From Tupaia tana (taxonomy: Eukaryota; Chordata; Mammalia; Scandentia; Tupaiidae): a stretch of DNA of 64,000 nt. Where the stretch lies: positions 191,538,139 to 191,602,138 of the forward strand of contig JAKSZU010000003.1 of the NCBI GenBank assembly GCA_026018925.1, written 5' to 3'. Positions 51,191 through 62,426 of the stretch are shown here, piece by piece. Position 1 is the stretch's first letter, and each line of letters opens with the position of its first letter. The notes beneath the pieces are model-generated. The model saw only the letters and a list, made by a program, of their open reading frames with translations, was not told the origin of the DNA and made no database searches. The translations under genes were made by a program, and so were the position numbers.

Positions 51191-51248
51191 TCTCTCTCTA
51201 TCTCTATCCAGTGGGCACACACATCCTATGGCAAAAACCTATTTTTAA
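50982..51248 (+). mobile_element. L-type SINE with long CT and T runs
   Basis: GGCCAGCAGGTGGCATGGCA, GGTTCAAGTCTTGG, CACTCCAGGCATATGAGTGC. The palindrome and part of the CT tract are replaced by (CT)14 then T29 (51131-51187), followed by CCTCTCTCTCTATCTC and ATCCTATGGCAAAAACC. A T run this long inside the body would end pol III transcription, so the copy should be inactive. Confidence 0.88.
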
Positions 51249-51249
51249 A

Positions 51250-51375
51250 AGTAGAAGAAGTCCTATAAATGTGAGGAAATTTCAAAAGGTTTGTGGGAAA
51301 AATGGAATTAAAGTACATGATTATTTGGGTGCAAAGAATTCTGAAATCCATGCATCATTTTTTCATCAGATGCGT
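51250..51375 (+). mobile_element. Short DNA-transposon-like element (MITE-like)
   Basis: AGGAAATTTCAAAAGGTTTG, GAAAAATGGAATTAAAGTAC, TTTGGGTGCAAAGAATTCTG, CCATGCATCATTTTTTCATC. It shares order with the element at 9859 and adds the left arm missing there. Confidence 0.5.
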
Positions 51376-51934
51376 CATCCTTCAATTTTGTGAAGACCCT
51401 TCCCCTCCTACTATAAAGCCCAAATGGCTCTGCTTCAGAGGCACACAGTACAAGAAGGTATTTTCTCCAGAAAAACAGGACCTGGTGAAGTCCAGCCTAG
51501 ATCAGCAGCTGCCAATTTGGCTAAAGGACAAGCAGCATTCCTGAGAAACTGGGGATGCTTTCGCCCAAGTAATAAATATGGGTGGGATGGTGAGGCCCAG
51601 ATCACAATTTATTGAGGCATGGGTGACTTGGGTCTCTGTTTCTCTGCATCTCGCTGTCCCCTGTAGAGCAAGATGACTTGGGGTGCCTCCCTCTCTAGGC
51701 CATTGGGAGGACTGGGCGCACCCTGTGAAGACCTCTGGCTGTTGGAAAGGGCTGTGAGGTCAGCCTGGCCAAGGCTGTTGGGCTTGGGATGCGAAGGTGG
51801 TGCCCATTCCTTCATCTCCAGACTACCTGAAGGAAGGGCCTGAAACCTAGGCTGCCACCCAGGCCTGGCCGGGCCTCCTCCCCGGGGCGGCTGAGGCTGC
51901 AGCCCTGGCCAAGCGCCTTCCCCACTCCCCCGAG
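51376..51934. other. No gene or recognised repeat
   Basis: Unique-looking. A minus frame (51609-52004, 131 codons) has no domain I recognise. Confidence 0.4.
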
Positions 51935-52235
51935 GCAGGCGGCTGCTAATGGCTCTCCCCACAAGCCGGTTCATTAAAGATTTGTTCTGTCGAGTTGCAA
52001 TCAAAATAAACAGACCGGCCTGAAAGCCAGGGAACTAAAAACCAATTAAGAGGGAATGGAGATGGAAAGGGGGGAGTGGGGGCAGGAGGGAAAAAGAGGC
52101 CGGGGCTTTCCAAAGACTCAGTTCCCATGGCAGCCAGCTTCCAAAATAGTCTGGGAATGAAAAATAATGAAAACCACCGCAGAGAGAAAAGCAATTCTGG
52201 CAGGAGAGTCCCAACCTCAGGATTGGCCAAATCCC
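51935..52235. promoter_or_regulatory. Candidate conserved non-coding element
   Basis: GGTTCATTAAAGATTTGTTC, GTTGCAATCAAAATAAACAG, AACTAAAAACCAATTAAGAG and AGTCTGGGAATGAAAAATAA form an AT-rich, SINE-free island. The reading as regulatory DNA is inferred from composition only. Confidence 0.32.
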
Positions 52236-55200
52236 CCTGCCCACGGCTCCCAGAGGGCACCTGGTGGGTTGGAGCCCCCGTGACCTGCCCCCACCAACTT
52301 TGGGAAAGGCGTAGCCCCTCTGTGGGACTTCAGGGTTCCCCATGGGCATGGAGAGGCCAGAGAAATGGGATGAGGATGAGTAAGAGGACAGGGGTAGGCG
52401 CAAGCCCGAAAGGGGAAGCTCAGGGCACTATGAGGTGCAAAACAGTGCCAAAGGAAGGGGCATCCCTGGTGTAGTTGCAGAGGACTACTGAGAGGAAGTG
52501 ACGTTCCAGCTGGGATCTGAAGAATGAATAGGAGCTGGTGAAAAAATGAACAGAAGGAAGAGAAACAGAGATCAGAGATCGCAAACACCCAGGGAGTAGA
52601 GGAGTGCGGGAGCAGGGGAGTGAGGGAGTGAGGGAATGGGGGAGGGGGAAGTGGAGGTGTGGAGGAATGGGGGAAGGGGGAAGTGGGAGAGAGCAACACA
52701 AGGCATCAGTAGGGCTGGCAGTGATGGGCTAGGCCCTCTGGTGCCTGGCTTAGTACTTTCCTAGGTACTGGATCCTGAGAGGCAGGAGCCCCTGCAGGCG
52801 GAGCCCGAAGAGGTAAAGGTGGTAGACCAGGAGTCCAGCCGCAGTGGACTTTGCCCTCCTTCCCTTCGCCTGGAACTAGACCTTTTGGGGAGCTCCCAGG
52901 GCCCTGTCCCTGCCCTCACCCTGGTGGCACGGACACCCAGCCCAGAAGTTCCAGCAGTCGTTTCCTGGTGATAGCTCCAGGAGGCCCTGCTGCCCACCAG
53001 GAGGCTTCGCCAGTTAACCATCTCCAGACCCCATTATGGTCTGGTTTCTGTTTCACTGGTGAGGCAACAGGAAAGCTGAGATCCTATTAAGTTGCCTTGC
53101 AGATGCCAAAAAGGAATAATAGCCAAAATTAGCTTAACTCTTTCCCACCCATTCCTCCACAAGCCTTCCTGGACCACAGGCATAAGAGCCCTGAAACACT
53201 GCCCACCACAAGAATGGGCTCCCAGGGTTAGAGGGACACCCCGCCTCCCCAGGCAGGCCCGAGGGTCAGGAGCCACCCAAGCAGGTGTGAACTGTGGTGC
53301 TGGTGCCCAGCAGCCCTTGGCCCCCCAGTGCTTGTCAAGTGGCCCCTGCAAGGGAGGTAGCACTGCACAGAGTGGAGAGGAGATGTGACGGCAGCGGCAG
53401 CTTCTCTGTGCCTCTCAGGACCCTGACTGAAGGGCTGACTGGGAGCTCACCAGACATGGATAGCCGTGAGGACACAAATGCAGGGCCATTGCCTCCTACC
53501 CAAGTGTCCCCTGGAGGTTCTGAGTAGCTCAAGGGGCAAAAGGACAAGGAAGGCACTGGACTGAGAGTCTGGAGGGGGCGGGCACGTCCTGTCCTCGTGG
53601 TGGACAGAATGATCACAGGTTCTGCAGTCGGAGTCCCCTGGGGAGCAGCCCTATTCCCACCATCTGGGTATAAGAACATCCAAATGAGGTGTCTCCTTTT
53701 GGCCTCAGCTTCTTCAACTGTGAAATGGGCTGAGGACCATTAGGGTCAAGCCCTTGGAAATCACATGTACATGCACACGGTCTCTGCAGGGGAAGACGCG
53801 GGAAGTTATTCCCTTTCCAGCCCCTCGGCATTCCTCTCACCTGTCATCAGACCCAGGCCTCCCTCACCTCGCACAGCCTCTTCCTCCTCCTTGAGTCTCT
53901 GCGGCCACAGAGATAAAAGAACACTTTCTGGGCACCTACTCACAGCAAGTAGAAGAAACTAGAATCCATGCACCATTCAAAGGCAGTGATGTGACCCGCC
54001 TGGAGCCCCACAATTGTAAGCACTGGGTTTGGAGCCAGGGCTGCCTGACTCCAAGACCACTCCTCCCGCCCCACACCTCCCTACATGCCGGGTCACCAGC
54101 AGAATGACTCCGAAGGCCTCAGGGGCCTGTCCAGGGCCACCACAAGGAACCTGCTGAGACCTGAAAGCAGTCAAAAAGCTGAGGTCACCTGGAACGAGTG
54201 GAGAAGATGGTGAACAAAGGCAGGCTGGCCCAGGAGGAGACACAGCCCTGGCTTTGAATCTGGGTTCAGCCGTGGAAACTTAGACATGTCTAAGACACAG
54301 TCGAGGAGTATCAGAGCAAACCAAGCAGGAACTCAGACAAAGCGGCAGCTTCCTCCAACACCCGAGGAAGGCAGGAGGCAGAGTCCCCCACCCTCTCCCA
54401 CGCCACCCCTGCACCCCAACACATACAGCTGGGCAGGGTCTTGGGAGGGGCAGGGGACCCAGGATGAGAGCCCAGAGCAGCTTGGAGGAGGAGCTGGGTT
54501 CAGTGGCTGCCAGGAAGCCCTGATCCTGTGGGCTTTAAGTGACTTGTGTCCTAAGCAGGAAGTGAATGCATTTCCTCCTTCCTGGATGTCCACCCACAGG
54601 CTCAAGCAGGCCCCGTGCTTCTCACAGGTTGTCCACGCAGCCCTCACAGCCTCCCTGGAAGTGAGAATCAGCAATCCCAGTAAAATCAGAAAAACTCGAA
54701 GCTTGACAAGATTAAGTGGCACAGCATCCATGGCGGGATAGTTAGGCTGCAAAGAACCTAATGCTATTATCTGATGGGATGAAAACCATTAACCAGTGTC
54801 ATGTCACGCCTTTCCTTGCCCCTTCTCGCTGAGAGGACTCTGGCCCACTGCCTCTCTTTCAAGAGGGCCCTCCCTGGCAAGGTGGTTCTTCGGAGCTTCA
54901 AAATGCAGAATTGGAAGCAAAGAGGCAAGTGGGGGAAGAGCAAGGAGCGCTGTGGAGGCTTTGAGGTGGTGTTATGGGGAGAGGTGTGCTTTGCGGGGCA
55001 CAGAGGCTGAGAGAAATGTGGGCAGGCTACGCAGCCCTGCTCCAGCCTGTTAGCCTCTTTCCTTACTGAGAACTGCAAGGAAGGCCCTGAACTACAATGG
55101 CATGACATCTGGGCTCTCAGCTCTGTTCTTCTGAAGCAACCCCACTGAGCCTGGACCACGTGAGTCATGGCTTTCTGGGCCCCACGTCTGTATGGATGTA

Positions 55201-55380
55201 CTGAGGAAGAGATGAAGCAGGGCAGAGACCGGCCCCCTGGCACAGCACAGCCTCCTGGTACTCACCTGCCTGCGCTGTTCACTCTATGTCCACCCCTACA
55301 GAACTTTGGATTTTTCCCTAAAATCTCAACAATTCTGCTTGAGTTCCCACCACTGTCGTATTATTTCATGTTTCCCAGTT
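52236..55380. other. SINE-free interval, no gene supported
   Basis: About 3.1 kb. 52470-52570 (GAGGAAGTGACGTTCCAGCT, GAATGAATAGGAGCTGG) resembles the ancient LINE-2-like repeat. 52585-52690 is a G-rich purine stretch with GGGGGA motifs. 53600-53740 contains a MIR-like core (CCTCAGCTTCTTCAACTGTG). Frames of up to 160 codons on both strands overlap and I recognise none. Confidence 0.4.
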
Positions 55381-55395
55381 GAAAATTATTTTCCC

Positions 55396-55584
55396 GGGGA
55401 CCAGCAGGTGGCATGGTGGTTAAAGTGCTGGACACTCTCACAGAGCCGGCCACGGTTCGAGTCCCGGATCTAGTGGCTTGCTGTCTCGCTTTCCATCTCT
55501 TTCTCTGTCTCTCTCTCTCTCTGATCAAATTAAAATAAATGAATGAATAAATAAATAAAATTAAATAAATAATTTTTTACAAAA
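55396..55584 (+). mobile_element. S-type SINE, near-intact
   Basis: GGGACCAGCAGGTGGCATGG with B box GGTTCGAGTCCCGG, CTTGCTGTCTCGCTTTCC, GATCAAATTAAAATAAATGA. GAAAATTATTTTCCC is exactly duplicated at 55381-55395 and 55585-55599 (15 bp). Best-preserved short form; the intact boxes and perfect duplication argue for recent insertion. Confidence 0.95.
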
Positions 55585-55599
55585 GAAAATTATTTTCCC

Positions 55600-56457
55600 A
55601 CAAGTTCCCCAAACTTATCTTTTAGAAAGCATTTTTTTTTTTTAATCTTTAAGGTTAAAGGATCAAATGTTCCTGACTCTTCACTGTGGTCTCTGGTCTC
55701 ACCTTGGTGGTCCCATTATTAGGTCAAGGGCTTCTGCTCATCTTTCAAGAATCCCCAGATGTAACTAGCTTACTGAGGAGTCTCAGCTCAGGAAGAAACA
55801 TGAAACTGGCTTGAATTCTTTGTCTTCCCTTACCTATACTAATGGAATCTATGCTATTCCTTTTCTCCTGAAAGTTTCTTTGAACTATAACTTGGTTCAA
55901 AGTGGAACTGTCCAGTTTCCTTAAGTTTTTTGGACACTGTGGTTCTGGTCAGTAAGATTCAATTCTGCTTGTTTCTCTCTTCTCTTCCCTCTCCCAAGGG
56001 AGGCCAGAGCTGAGGCCCAGCTACTAAATATGGGAAAAGATCTGATCCCATCTTTATGCACTTTCTCCTGCCTCTTCCTCAGTCCAGCTCATCTGGTGTT
56101 TTAGGACAAACGAGAGAGAGGGAGAAGGGCAAACACCTTTTAGCCCAGGCAAGGCCAAGTCTTCTCCAAGTTGACTGCCCCTGCCAATTACTCAGTCAAG
56201 CCCAACAACCTTTGGTGCGCCCAGTAGGGGAGGGATCGCCACACTGGTTCTCCTCTCAGGTACATATCTGGGCTCTTCAGAAGGTTCTGGAAGGACCAAC
56301 GCTTGTTGACCCTCGGGCCTTTTGCTGGAGCGTCTCCTTCAACAGTGAGGCAGCTGGGAGGGAAAGTGGGGAGAAAGAGCAGGGGATGACAGTGTGAGGA
56401 CTCAAGTCCAGCCACCGTATCCAGATCCACTCAACCACGGGCAGCTCAGGAACTGCT
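55600..56457. other. No gene or recognised repeat
   Basis: Unique-looking, AT-rich at first (T11 run near 55631). No supported frame. Confidence 0.45.
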
Positions 56458-57047
56458 GTACCCTGACGTTTCTGTCCTCCCAGATTCATATGTTGAAATC
56501 CTAATCCCCAGTGTGTTGGCTCTTGTAGGTGAAATTGCTGGGAAATGATTAGGTCATGAATGAGATTAGTGCCCTTATAAAAATGACCCCACAGGGTCTG
56601 CCCCATAGTCTAGTGGTTAAAGGAGCCAGATCTCACATGGCTGACACAGTTTCAATCCTGGCCTCAGTGGCTTAAAAAACACATTGGATATACCTGCCCC
56701 AAATCCCAGCAGGATGGAGAAATGGAGGACAGGGGATTATGACATGACCATACCCCATTGGGGGCACTTTCTCCCTGCTCTGTCCGTCTCTGGCAAGCAT
56801 ATATGCCCTCTGGCAATTAGAAAAAAAAATTTTTTTTTTAAATAAAGGACCCCAGGAAACTGCCTTGCCCCTTGTACCGTGTGGGAATGTAGAAAGAAGA
56901 CAGTCACCCATGGGCCAGTAAATGGCCCCTCGCCAGACATGGAATCCTCCAGCACCTTAATGTTGAACTTTCTAGCCTCCAGAACTGGAAAACATACATT
57001 TCTCTTGCTATAAGCCACCCAGTTTACGGTATTCTGTTCCAGCAGCT
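56458..57047 (+). mobile_element. MLT1-type solo LTR (ERVL-MaLR), split by a SINE
   Basis: CAGATTCATATGTTGAAATC, CCTAATCCCCAGTG, GATTAGGTCATGAATGAGAT and TAGTGCCCTTATAAAAATGA before the SINE; CCTTGCCCCTTGTACCGTGT, CGCCAGACATGGAATCCTCC, CTAGCCTCCAGAACTGG and TATAAGCCACCCAGTTTACG after it. The sequence keeps MLT1 order end to end, including the AATAAA-like polyadenylation area. Old LTR, no internal region. Confidence 0.88.
56595..56843 (+). mobile_element. L-type SINE inserted in MLT1 LTR
   Basis: TCTGCCCCATAGTCTAGTGG, B box AGTTTCAATCCTGG, GGCTTAAAAAACACATTGGA, CCCATTGGGGGCACTTTCTC. Flanks AAATGACCCCACAG and AAAGGACCCCAGG form a diverged target-site duplication from the LTR. The A-box area TAGTCTAGTGG is tRNA-like. 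Confidence 0.88.
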
Positions 57048-58539
57048 TGAAACCTGTCCTCTCCTAAAGCAAAAGATCCCGCACTCCTCCACTCTGCCAG
57101 CTCCCGCTAACCTTTCCCTCTCTGGCTCCAAAACGCAGAGGCTTCCTAGGACTTCCATTCTCCCACTGTGGAGGCACCTCCCACATATAAAAAGCATTTT
57201 ACAAGCACTTTGAAATTTCTTGAAACTTTTTAAAAAGAGATTTAAATCTGAGTAAGTGATTTGTGATCCAGAAATCATAGATAATGGGACCTTTGAGGAA
57301 GGGTCTTTTCCTGTCTCCCTCCTTTCTTTCCCTGCTCATTGGAAAGAGAGGAAACGCCCCCCACAGCCCACCAATGCTCAGATCTCCCAGTCCTCTCATA
57401 CAGATCAGGAAAATGGGACTTCCATCCAGGAACCCAGGCAGCCACGGGCAGTTCCATTCGTACCCGAGGTGAAGTGTCTGCACACAGGGGACAGTGCATG
57501 ATACAGTGCCAACAGTGCACAGAGCAGAGGTGTCTGCCCAGGACGCACGCACTCCATCCAGCTGCCATTTTAAACTGGTGGGCCAATGGTTTGCTTGTTT
57601 GGACACAGCGTGCCTTCATGAGGGCTGTGGATAACAGTGATCGTGAAACTGTCAGACGAGCTGATCTGGACAGCTAGGGGCAGGTCAGAGTGAATTATCG
57701 TGCTCCCCAGAACTTTTGAAGAAAGGCAGCTTTACTGCTTTCAAGTCGATGCAGTGATGGGAACCAGGTGCGCATGAGGAGTCTGGGGAACCGCTCCAAG
57801 GACCAGCTAAGAATGAGTTGTAAACAGCAAAGTGATTGTTTATACATGAATGGGCAAGCTTTGCTTGTGTTTTTAAATGTCTCCTTTGTCTCTCCTACAC
57901 CATTTTCTCACCTCCTTTTTGTACTTCCGGGAAGGAAAGGCTGGCTAAGCAAAGACTCACTATCCCCTTCAGCCATGTTCAAATGGTCTTAAACCTTAAA
58001 TGACCGCTTCCCTACAATCAGATGTGTGCCTGAGGTGGCAGCTCACAAAGAAGCTTGCATTTCACAGCTGGAAGAGGAGTTTGCTAAAATTTCCACACGG
58101 AGACAACTTAACCCAAGCCCTCACCCTTCTCCATGTACTCATCTCCAGTCCGAGATGCTCAGACAAACCTGAACATTGCCAAGTTCAAATATGCAAGGCG
58201 GGGAGGGGAGTGTTGAAGGCTGGGCTTGCCCCAGGTCCTGGAAGAGAGAATAACTCCATTCAGCAGGTATCTATTCAGGGACTATGGTATCCCCAAGTCC
58301 ATGGGCACGCTCTGATGAGCAAGCCATGGCGCACATGCTCCAGGAATCAGAATCTCACGGATTTCAAATCGTGAGTGGTAATGTGCGTGCCAACAGTGAC
58401 GAAGGACAAAACAAAGGTAATGTGACAGGATGGACGTAAACAGCATCCCACAGCGGGCAGAAGGCTGAGAATACGTCTGTCAGAGAGCCACAGAGACGAT
58501 ATGAAGATCTAGGGCTGAAAATGATCTCTCACTACCCGG
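57048..58539. other. No gene or recognised repeat
   Basis: About 1.5 kb of mixed DNA. A plus frame of 124 codons (58000-58374) carries no domain I recognise. Confidence 0.4.
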
Positions 58540-59155
58540 CAGCTACACTTCCAGAGACACGGGGCAGAAAACTTAAACGTGAACTCACGGACGCATGCAC
58601 AAGGGCAGTCAGTGCAGCTTTGTAAATAAAATCAAAAATAAAAATTACCTAGATGTTATATGTAAAAGGATAAATCGATCGAGGTGTATTCATGCAACGG
58701 AGTGGTATACGTAGGTCAGAGTGAATGTACCAGAGCTTAATGTATCTACCTGGACAAACCTAGATGGACATTTTGATCAACAGCAAAATATTGCAGAAAA
58801 ACTATTTACAATGATATCGTTTATGTACATTTAAAAACACACTAATGACTTGTTGCTTATGTTGGAAATAAATCAAGACACAGAAGGAAAAGGTACCTAT
58901 TAATGTTAGAATGTTGATCACTCTTGGGGGACAGAGAGAAGGGAATGAGATGAAGGGCCATGAAAAGGGACTCAACCGTACCTTTAGTATTTTACTTCCT
59001 TTAAAGATGTTAAATTAAGTGTGATTGAATATGAATACTCTTAAAGCTGGGGTGCAGGCATATAGACTTTTGTTATATTCTCTTTTTTTCTTTTGTTATA
59101 GTCTTTATTTCTTTGTATGTTTGAAATAAATTTCTTAAGAAAACAAGATTTTTCA
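58540..59155 (+). mobile_element. Old LINE-1 3' end (L1M type)
   Basis: GCACAAGGGCAGTCAGTGCA, GATGTTATATGTAAAAGGAT, ATTCATGCAACGGAGTGGTA, ACTCTTGGGGGACAGAGAGA, ACTCAACCGTACCTTTAGTA and CTTTGTATGTTTGAAATAAA follow L1M 3' order, ending in the polyadenylation-like AATAAATTTCTTAAGA. Confidence 0.75.
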
Positions 59156-59727
59156 TTCCTCCAAAAATACCGGATAAAATATTACATCATCTTAAATGCT
59201 GAGCTTTCAGGAAAGTAAAGAGAATTTCCCTGGAGCCAAAAACCACAACTTTAACTATGGCAAGCTGCCGTTGCAGACACAGGAGCCAGGGAGTACAGGT
59301 AGGCACTACTCGTCTTCATAACCAAAGAGCAAAGACTCAAAGTTAAGTATTTGCGTGAAGGCAGCACTAGAATGTGACACGAGCGGGGAGTGGGGGACTC
59401 TACCTCTGGTACATGAAGGCAATCAGTAATCTTATTGATCTTAGTGCAACTCGGGGTGGGGGGGGATTCTGTTCTCAGCATATTTGTGGAAACAGCAGCA
59501 ATTGTTGACCCTCTCAGCAGCCTGAGGCAGAGATTACAGGTGTGGCAGACAAGAGACTGGTGCAAAACTCAAAGGACAGTCCAATGAACGGGCTATCCGT
59601 GGGGAGCCCCTCGGCAAAGAGCAGGCCTGCTGGTTTAAAGCACTTAAGAAATGAGAAAATATTTGAACTGAACAATAATTAAAATAATACTATTTGTAGT
59701 TCTTTTTAAAACACATATCTTTTGGGA
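59156..59727. other. No gene or recognised repeat
   Basis: Unique-looking with a short G run (59457-59466). No supported frame. Confidence 0.45.
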
Positions 59728-59901
59728 GACCAGCAGGTGGCATGATGATTAGGGTCCAGGACTCCCACATGACCAACTGCAATTTGAGTCTCGGGCCTGG
59801 TGGCTTGTTTTCTCACTTTTCCTCTCTCTCTCTTTCTCTTTCTCTCTGTCTCTGGTGAGTCCACGTGCAAGTTAAAAATATAAATAAAATTAAATAAATA
59901 A
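59728..59901 (+). mobile_element. S-type SINE
   Basis: GGAGACCAGCAGGTGGCATG, B-box area ATTTGAGTCTCGG, GTGGCTTGTTTTCTCACTTT, GTGAGTCCACGTGCAAGTTA and an ATAAATAAAATTAAAT tail. Flanks ATCTTTTGGGA and ATCCTTTGGAA suggest a target-site duplication. Confidence 0.87.
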
Positions 59902-59914
59902 TCCTTTGGAAAGG

Positions 59915-60019
59915 TTGACACATTTTTTAAGCCACCAGGGCTAGGACTGAAACCACAGTAAACCGTGTGGGATGTGGTTCTCAACGCACTCCACTTAACC
60001 GCTGCACTACTGGCCAGCC
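59915..60019 (-). mobile_element. SINE head fragment (L/S family)
   Basis: Minus strand: TTTTTTAAGCCACCAGGGCT, GAAACCACAGTAAACCGTGT, CACTTAACCGCTGCACTACT and GGCCAGCCC. Only the tRNA-like head and the start of the body remain. Confidence 0.7.
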
Positions 60020-60420
60020 CAACATTTCTGAATCTCTTGATGAAGCTGCACGGATGTCAAAAGGAAGATTGCAATTCTCGTTTCTAGCTTGCATAAGAAA
60101 AGAAGTTATACGTCTAGAAACTAAGGAAAAGGGAAGCAACAAAGTGAACCCAAATAGAAGGGGAAAAAATAAAGACGAGGACAGAGATGAATGAAACAGA
60201 AAATGAGCAGAAGTAGCGAAGAGCAACAAGCCACAATGAGGTTCTTACCAAGACTGATTAAGCACGCAAATCTCTGGCAGAGCTGGGTGATACAAGAAAG
60301 CATGACGAGACCCACGGACACTCGGTGGGGCCAATTACTGTGCCAGCCCTGGCCTCCCGCCTCCAGAACTGTTATGTGGGTAGGAAACCTCCTTCTCTCT
60401 GTTGATGCTACCTTCAAGTT
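60020..60420. other. No gene or recognised repeat
   Basis: Purine-rich at first (AAGGAAAAGGGAAGCAACAA), then unique-looking. No supported frame. Confidence 0.45.
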
Positions 60421-60703
60421 TCTTTCTTTTTTTTTTTTTTTTTTTTTTTTTTTTGGAGAGGTTTTTGCTATAGGGCGCGTGCGCTCGCCAGACAGACAGA
60501 GAGAGACAGAGAGACAGAAAGCGAGAAATCACACCCCAGGGGGGATGGCCACACCGCAATCCCTTCTCCTCCATTCTCCTCTCGGGATCTTGGGCACACA
60601 CGCACATGCGCCCGGCGTGAGTTTAAGCCACCGGATCTGGGACTCAAACCACGGTTGACTACATGGGAGTCCAATGACATAGCCACTACGCTAACTGCTG
60701 GTC
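60421..60703 (-). mobile_element. L-type SINE, near-consensus, long poly-T
   Basis: Minus strand: about 27 T's, GGAGAGGTTTTTGCTATAGG, GCGCGTGCGCTCGCCAGACA, GCCCGGCGTGAGTTTAAGCC, CACGGTTGACTACATGGGAG, head CTGCTGGTCCC. The long pure tail and CpG content indicate recent insertion. No clean target-site duplication beside CAAGTTTCTTTC. Confidence 0.92.
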
Positions 60704-60834
60704 CCAGACTGGGGTGGCAACTATAACAGTAGCTGGCAGGACAAGTCAACCTCCTGACTTCCCAGGTGGGCTTCCCCAGGTACATCTGGCTCCTCTGGGA
60801 TGGAGACTCTAGGCTCTGGTTGTGTGCTAGTCTT

Positions 60835-61110
60835 CCTTTCTGTCTTTCTTTCTTTCTTTTTAATTTTTTTGAGAGGTTTCTGCTATAGGGCGCCTGCGCT
60901 CGCCAGAGAGACAGAGAGACAGAAAGCAAGAAATCACCCCCCAGCGGGGATGGCTACACCGCAATCCTTTCTCCTCTATTCTCCTCTTGGGATCTTGGGC
61001 ACGCACACACATGTGCCCGGCATGAATTTAAGCCACTGGGTCTGGGACTCAAACCACAGTCAACTACATGGGAGTCCAGAGACATAGCCATTACGCCAAC
61101 TGCTGGTCCC
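60835..61110 (-). mobile_element. L-type SINE with perfect target-site duplication
   Basis: Minus strand: TTTC-type tail, GAGAGGTTTCTGCTATAGGG, CCCCCCAGCGGGGATGGCTA, GCCCGGCATGAATTTAAGCC, head CAACTGCTGGTCCC. TGTGTGCTAGTCTT at 60821-60834 and 61112-61125 is an exact 14-bp duplication. Confidence 0.93.
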
Positions 61111-61627
61111 ATGTGTGCTAGTCTTTCATCAGCAAGTCCAACAGAAAGCCTAACTCCAGCTGGCTTACACAATAAAGGTAACTTAGCCCCTCATATAGCT
61201 TCACTAGACTCAACTGCTCCAACTGGGGCTCCGAAGAGACACAGTGTTGACCTCTGGTGTCCCAGGCTACCCTTTCCCCACATCTGCTCCAGATTCTTCT
61301 ATGGTGAGAGAAAAATGGCCCCAGAACTACCATCCTCTCAGCACACCATCCTCTCACCACACTATCCGGGGAGAGTTCCTTTTCCAATGCCTCCCTTATG
61401 AGACTAGTGATTAGTGCTCTCTCATGGGCCAAAATGGTCATGTGCTGTCTACAAACCAATCACCATGTCAACTGACCTCAGCAATCAGGACCTATCCCCG
61501 GAAGTGATGCTAAGTTAAGCAACTTGAACAAATGGACTAAGCCTCACTTTCCTCCTGTATTACAGAGGATGCTAATAATGCCTAATGGACACCATTTTTA
61601 GTCAGTGTAAATAAAGTCAGTGTTTTG

Positions 61628-61866
61628 GGGGCCAGTAGTTGGTGTGGTGGTTAGGGCAAAGGACTCCCACATGGCTGACTGCAGTTTGAGTCCTGGACCC
61701 CATGCTGGGCATGCGTGCATGCCCAAAATTCAGAGAAGAGAATAAAGGAGAAGGGAATGTGATATGGCCTCCCCTCCTGGGATTTCTCATTTTCCCCTCT
61801 CTCTGTCTCTCTGTCTCTCTCCAGTGAACACACACACCCTATGGTCCAAAAAAGTCTTAAAAAAAT
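61628..61866 (+). mobile_element. L-type SINE
   Basis: GGGGCCAGTAGTTGGTGTGG, B box AGTTTGAGTCCTGG, ACCCCATGCTGGGCATGCGT (the CTTAAAACTCA section is deleted), GATTTCTCATTTTCCCC, CCCTATGGTCCAAAAAAGTC. Flanks AAAGTCAGTGTTTTG and AAAAATCAGTTTATT give a weak duplication. Confidence 0.86.
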
Positions 61867-61882
61867 CAGTTTATTATTAATT

Positions 61883-62128
61883 TTTTTTTTTTATTTTTTC
61901 CATAGTGCAAATGTGCTCTCTGTGGAGGGGGAGAGAGAAACAGACAGAGGGAGGAAAAGAGAGATCACCTTGCAGGAGGAATAGCCAAACCATAATCCCT
62001 TCTCCTCTTGGGATTTTTGGGTACACACATGCAACCATAGTGTTTTTCAAGCTGCTGGGTCCAGGACCTAATCCATGGGGCTGGCCATGTGGGATCCAGT
62101 ACCTTAACCACCATGCCACTGCTGGCCC
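61883..62128 (-). mobile_element. L-type SINE, CTTGAAAAAC subfamily
   Basis: Minus strand: TTTTTTCCATAGTGCAAATG, GATCACCTTGCAGGAGGAAT, GTGTTTTTCAAGCTGCTGGG, GGCTGGCCATGTGGGATCCA, head CACTGCTGGCCC. Tail-to-tail with the previous copy, 16 bp apart. Confidence 0.85.
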
Positions 62129-62149
62129 AAATAAAATCAGTATTTAGTT

Positions 62150-62365
62150 TTGTTCACAGATATGTGTATATCAGCTGAAAGTATTTAGATTAATTAAGAT
62201 GTTTTGTGAATCAATACAATGTGGGAAAGAGTAAAGGAATGGAAAGCAACTGTAGATACCAGAGACAGGGTGGGAGGAGGATGGGAAATGGCAGAGGGTG
62301 GGAAATGGGGAGGATACATACACACACACACACACACACACACACGTGTATGTATGTGTGTGTAT

Positions 62366-62426
<61 letters not shown>

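Noticed and set aside
2302-62128. tRNA genes at the SINE heads
   Set aside because: A and B boxes are present but no acceptor-stem pairing or anticodon arm could be folded, and each head is joined to a SINE body with a tail and target duplication.
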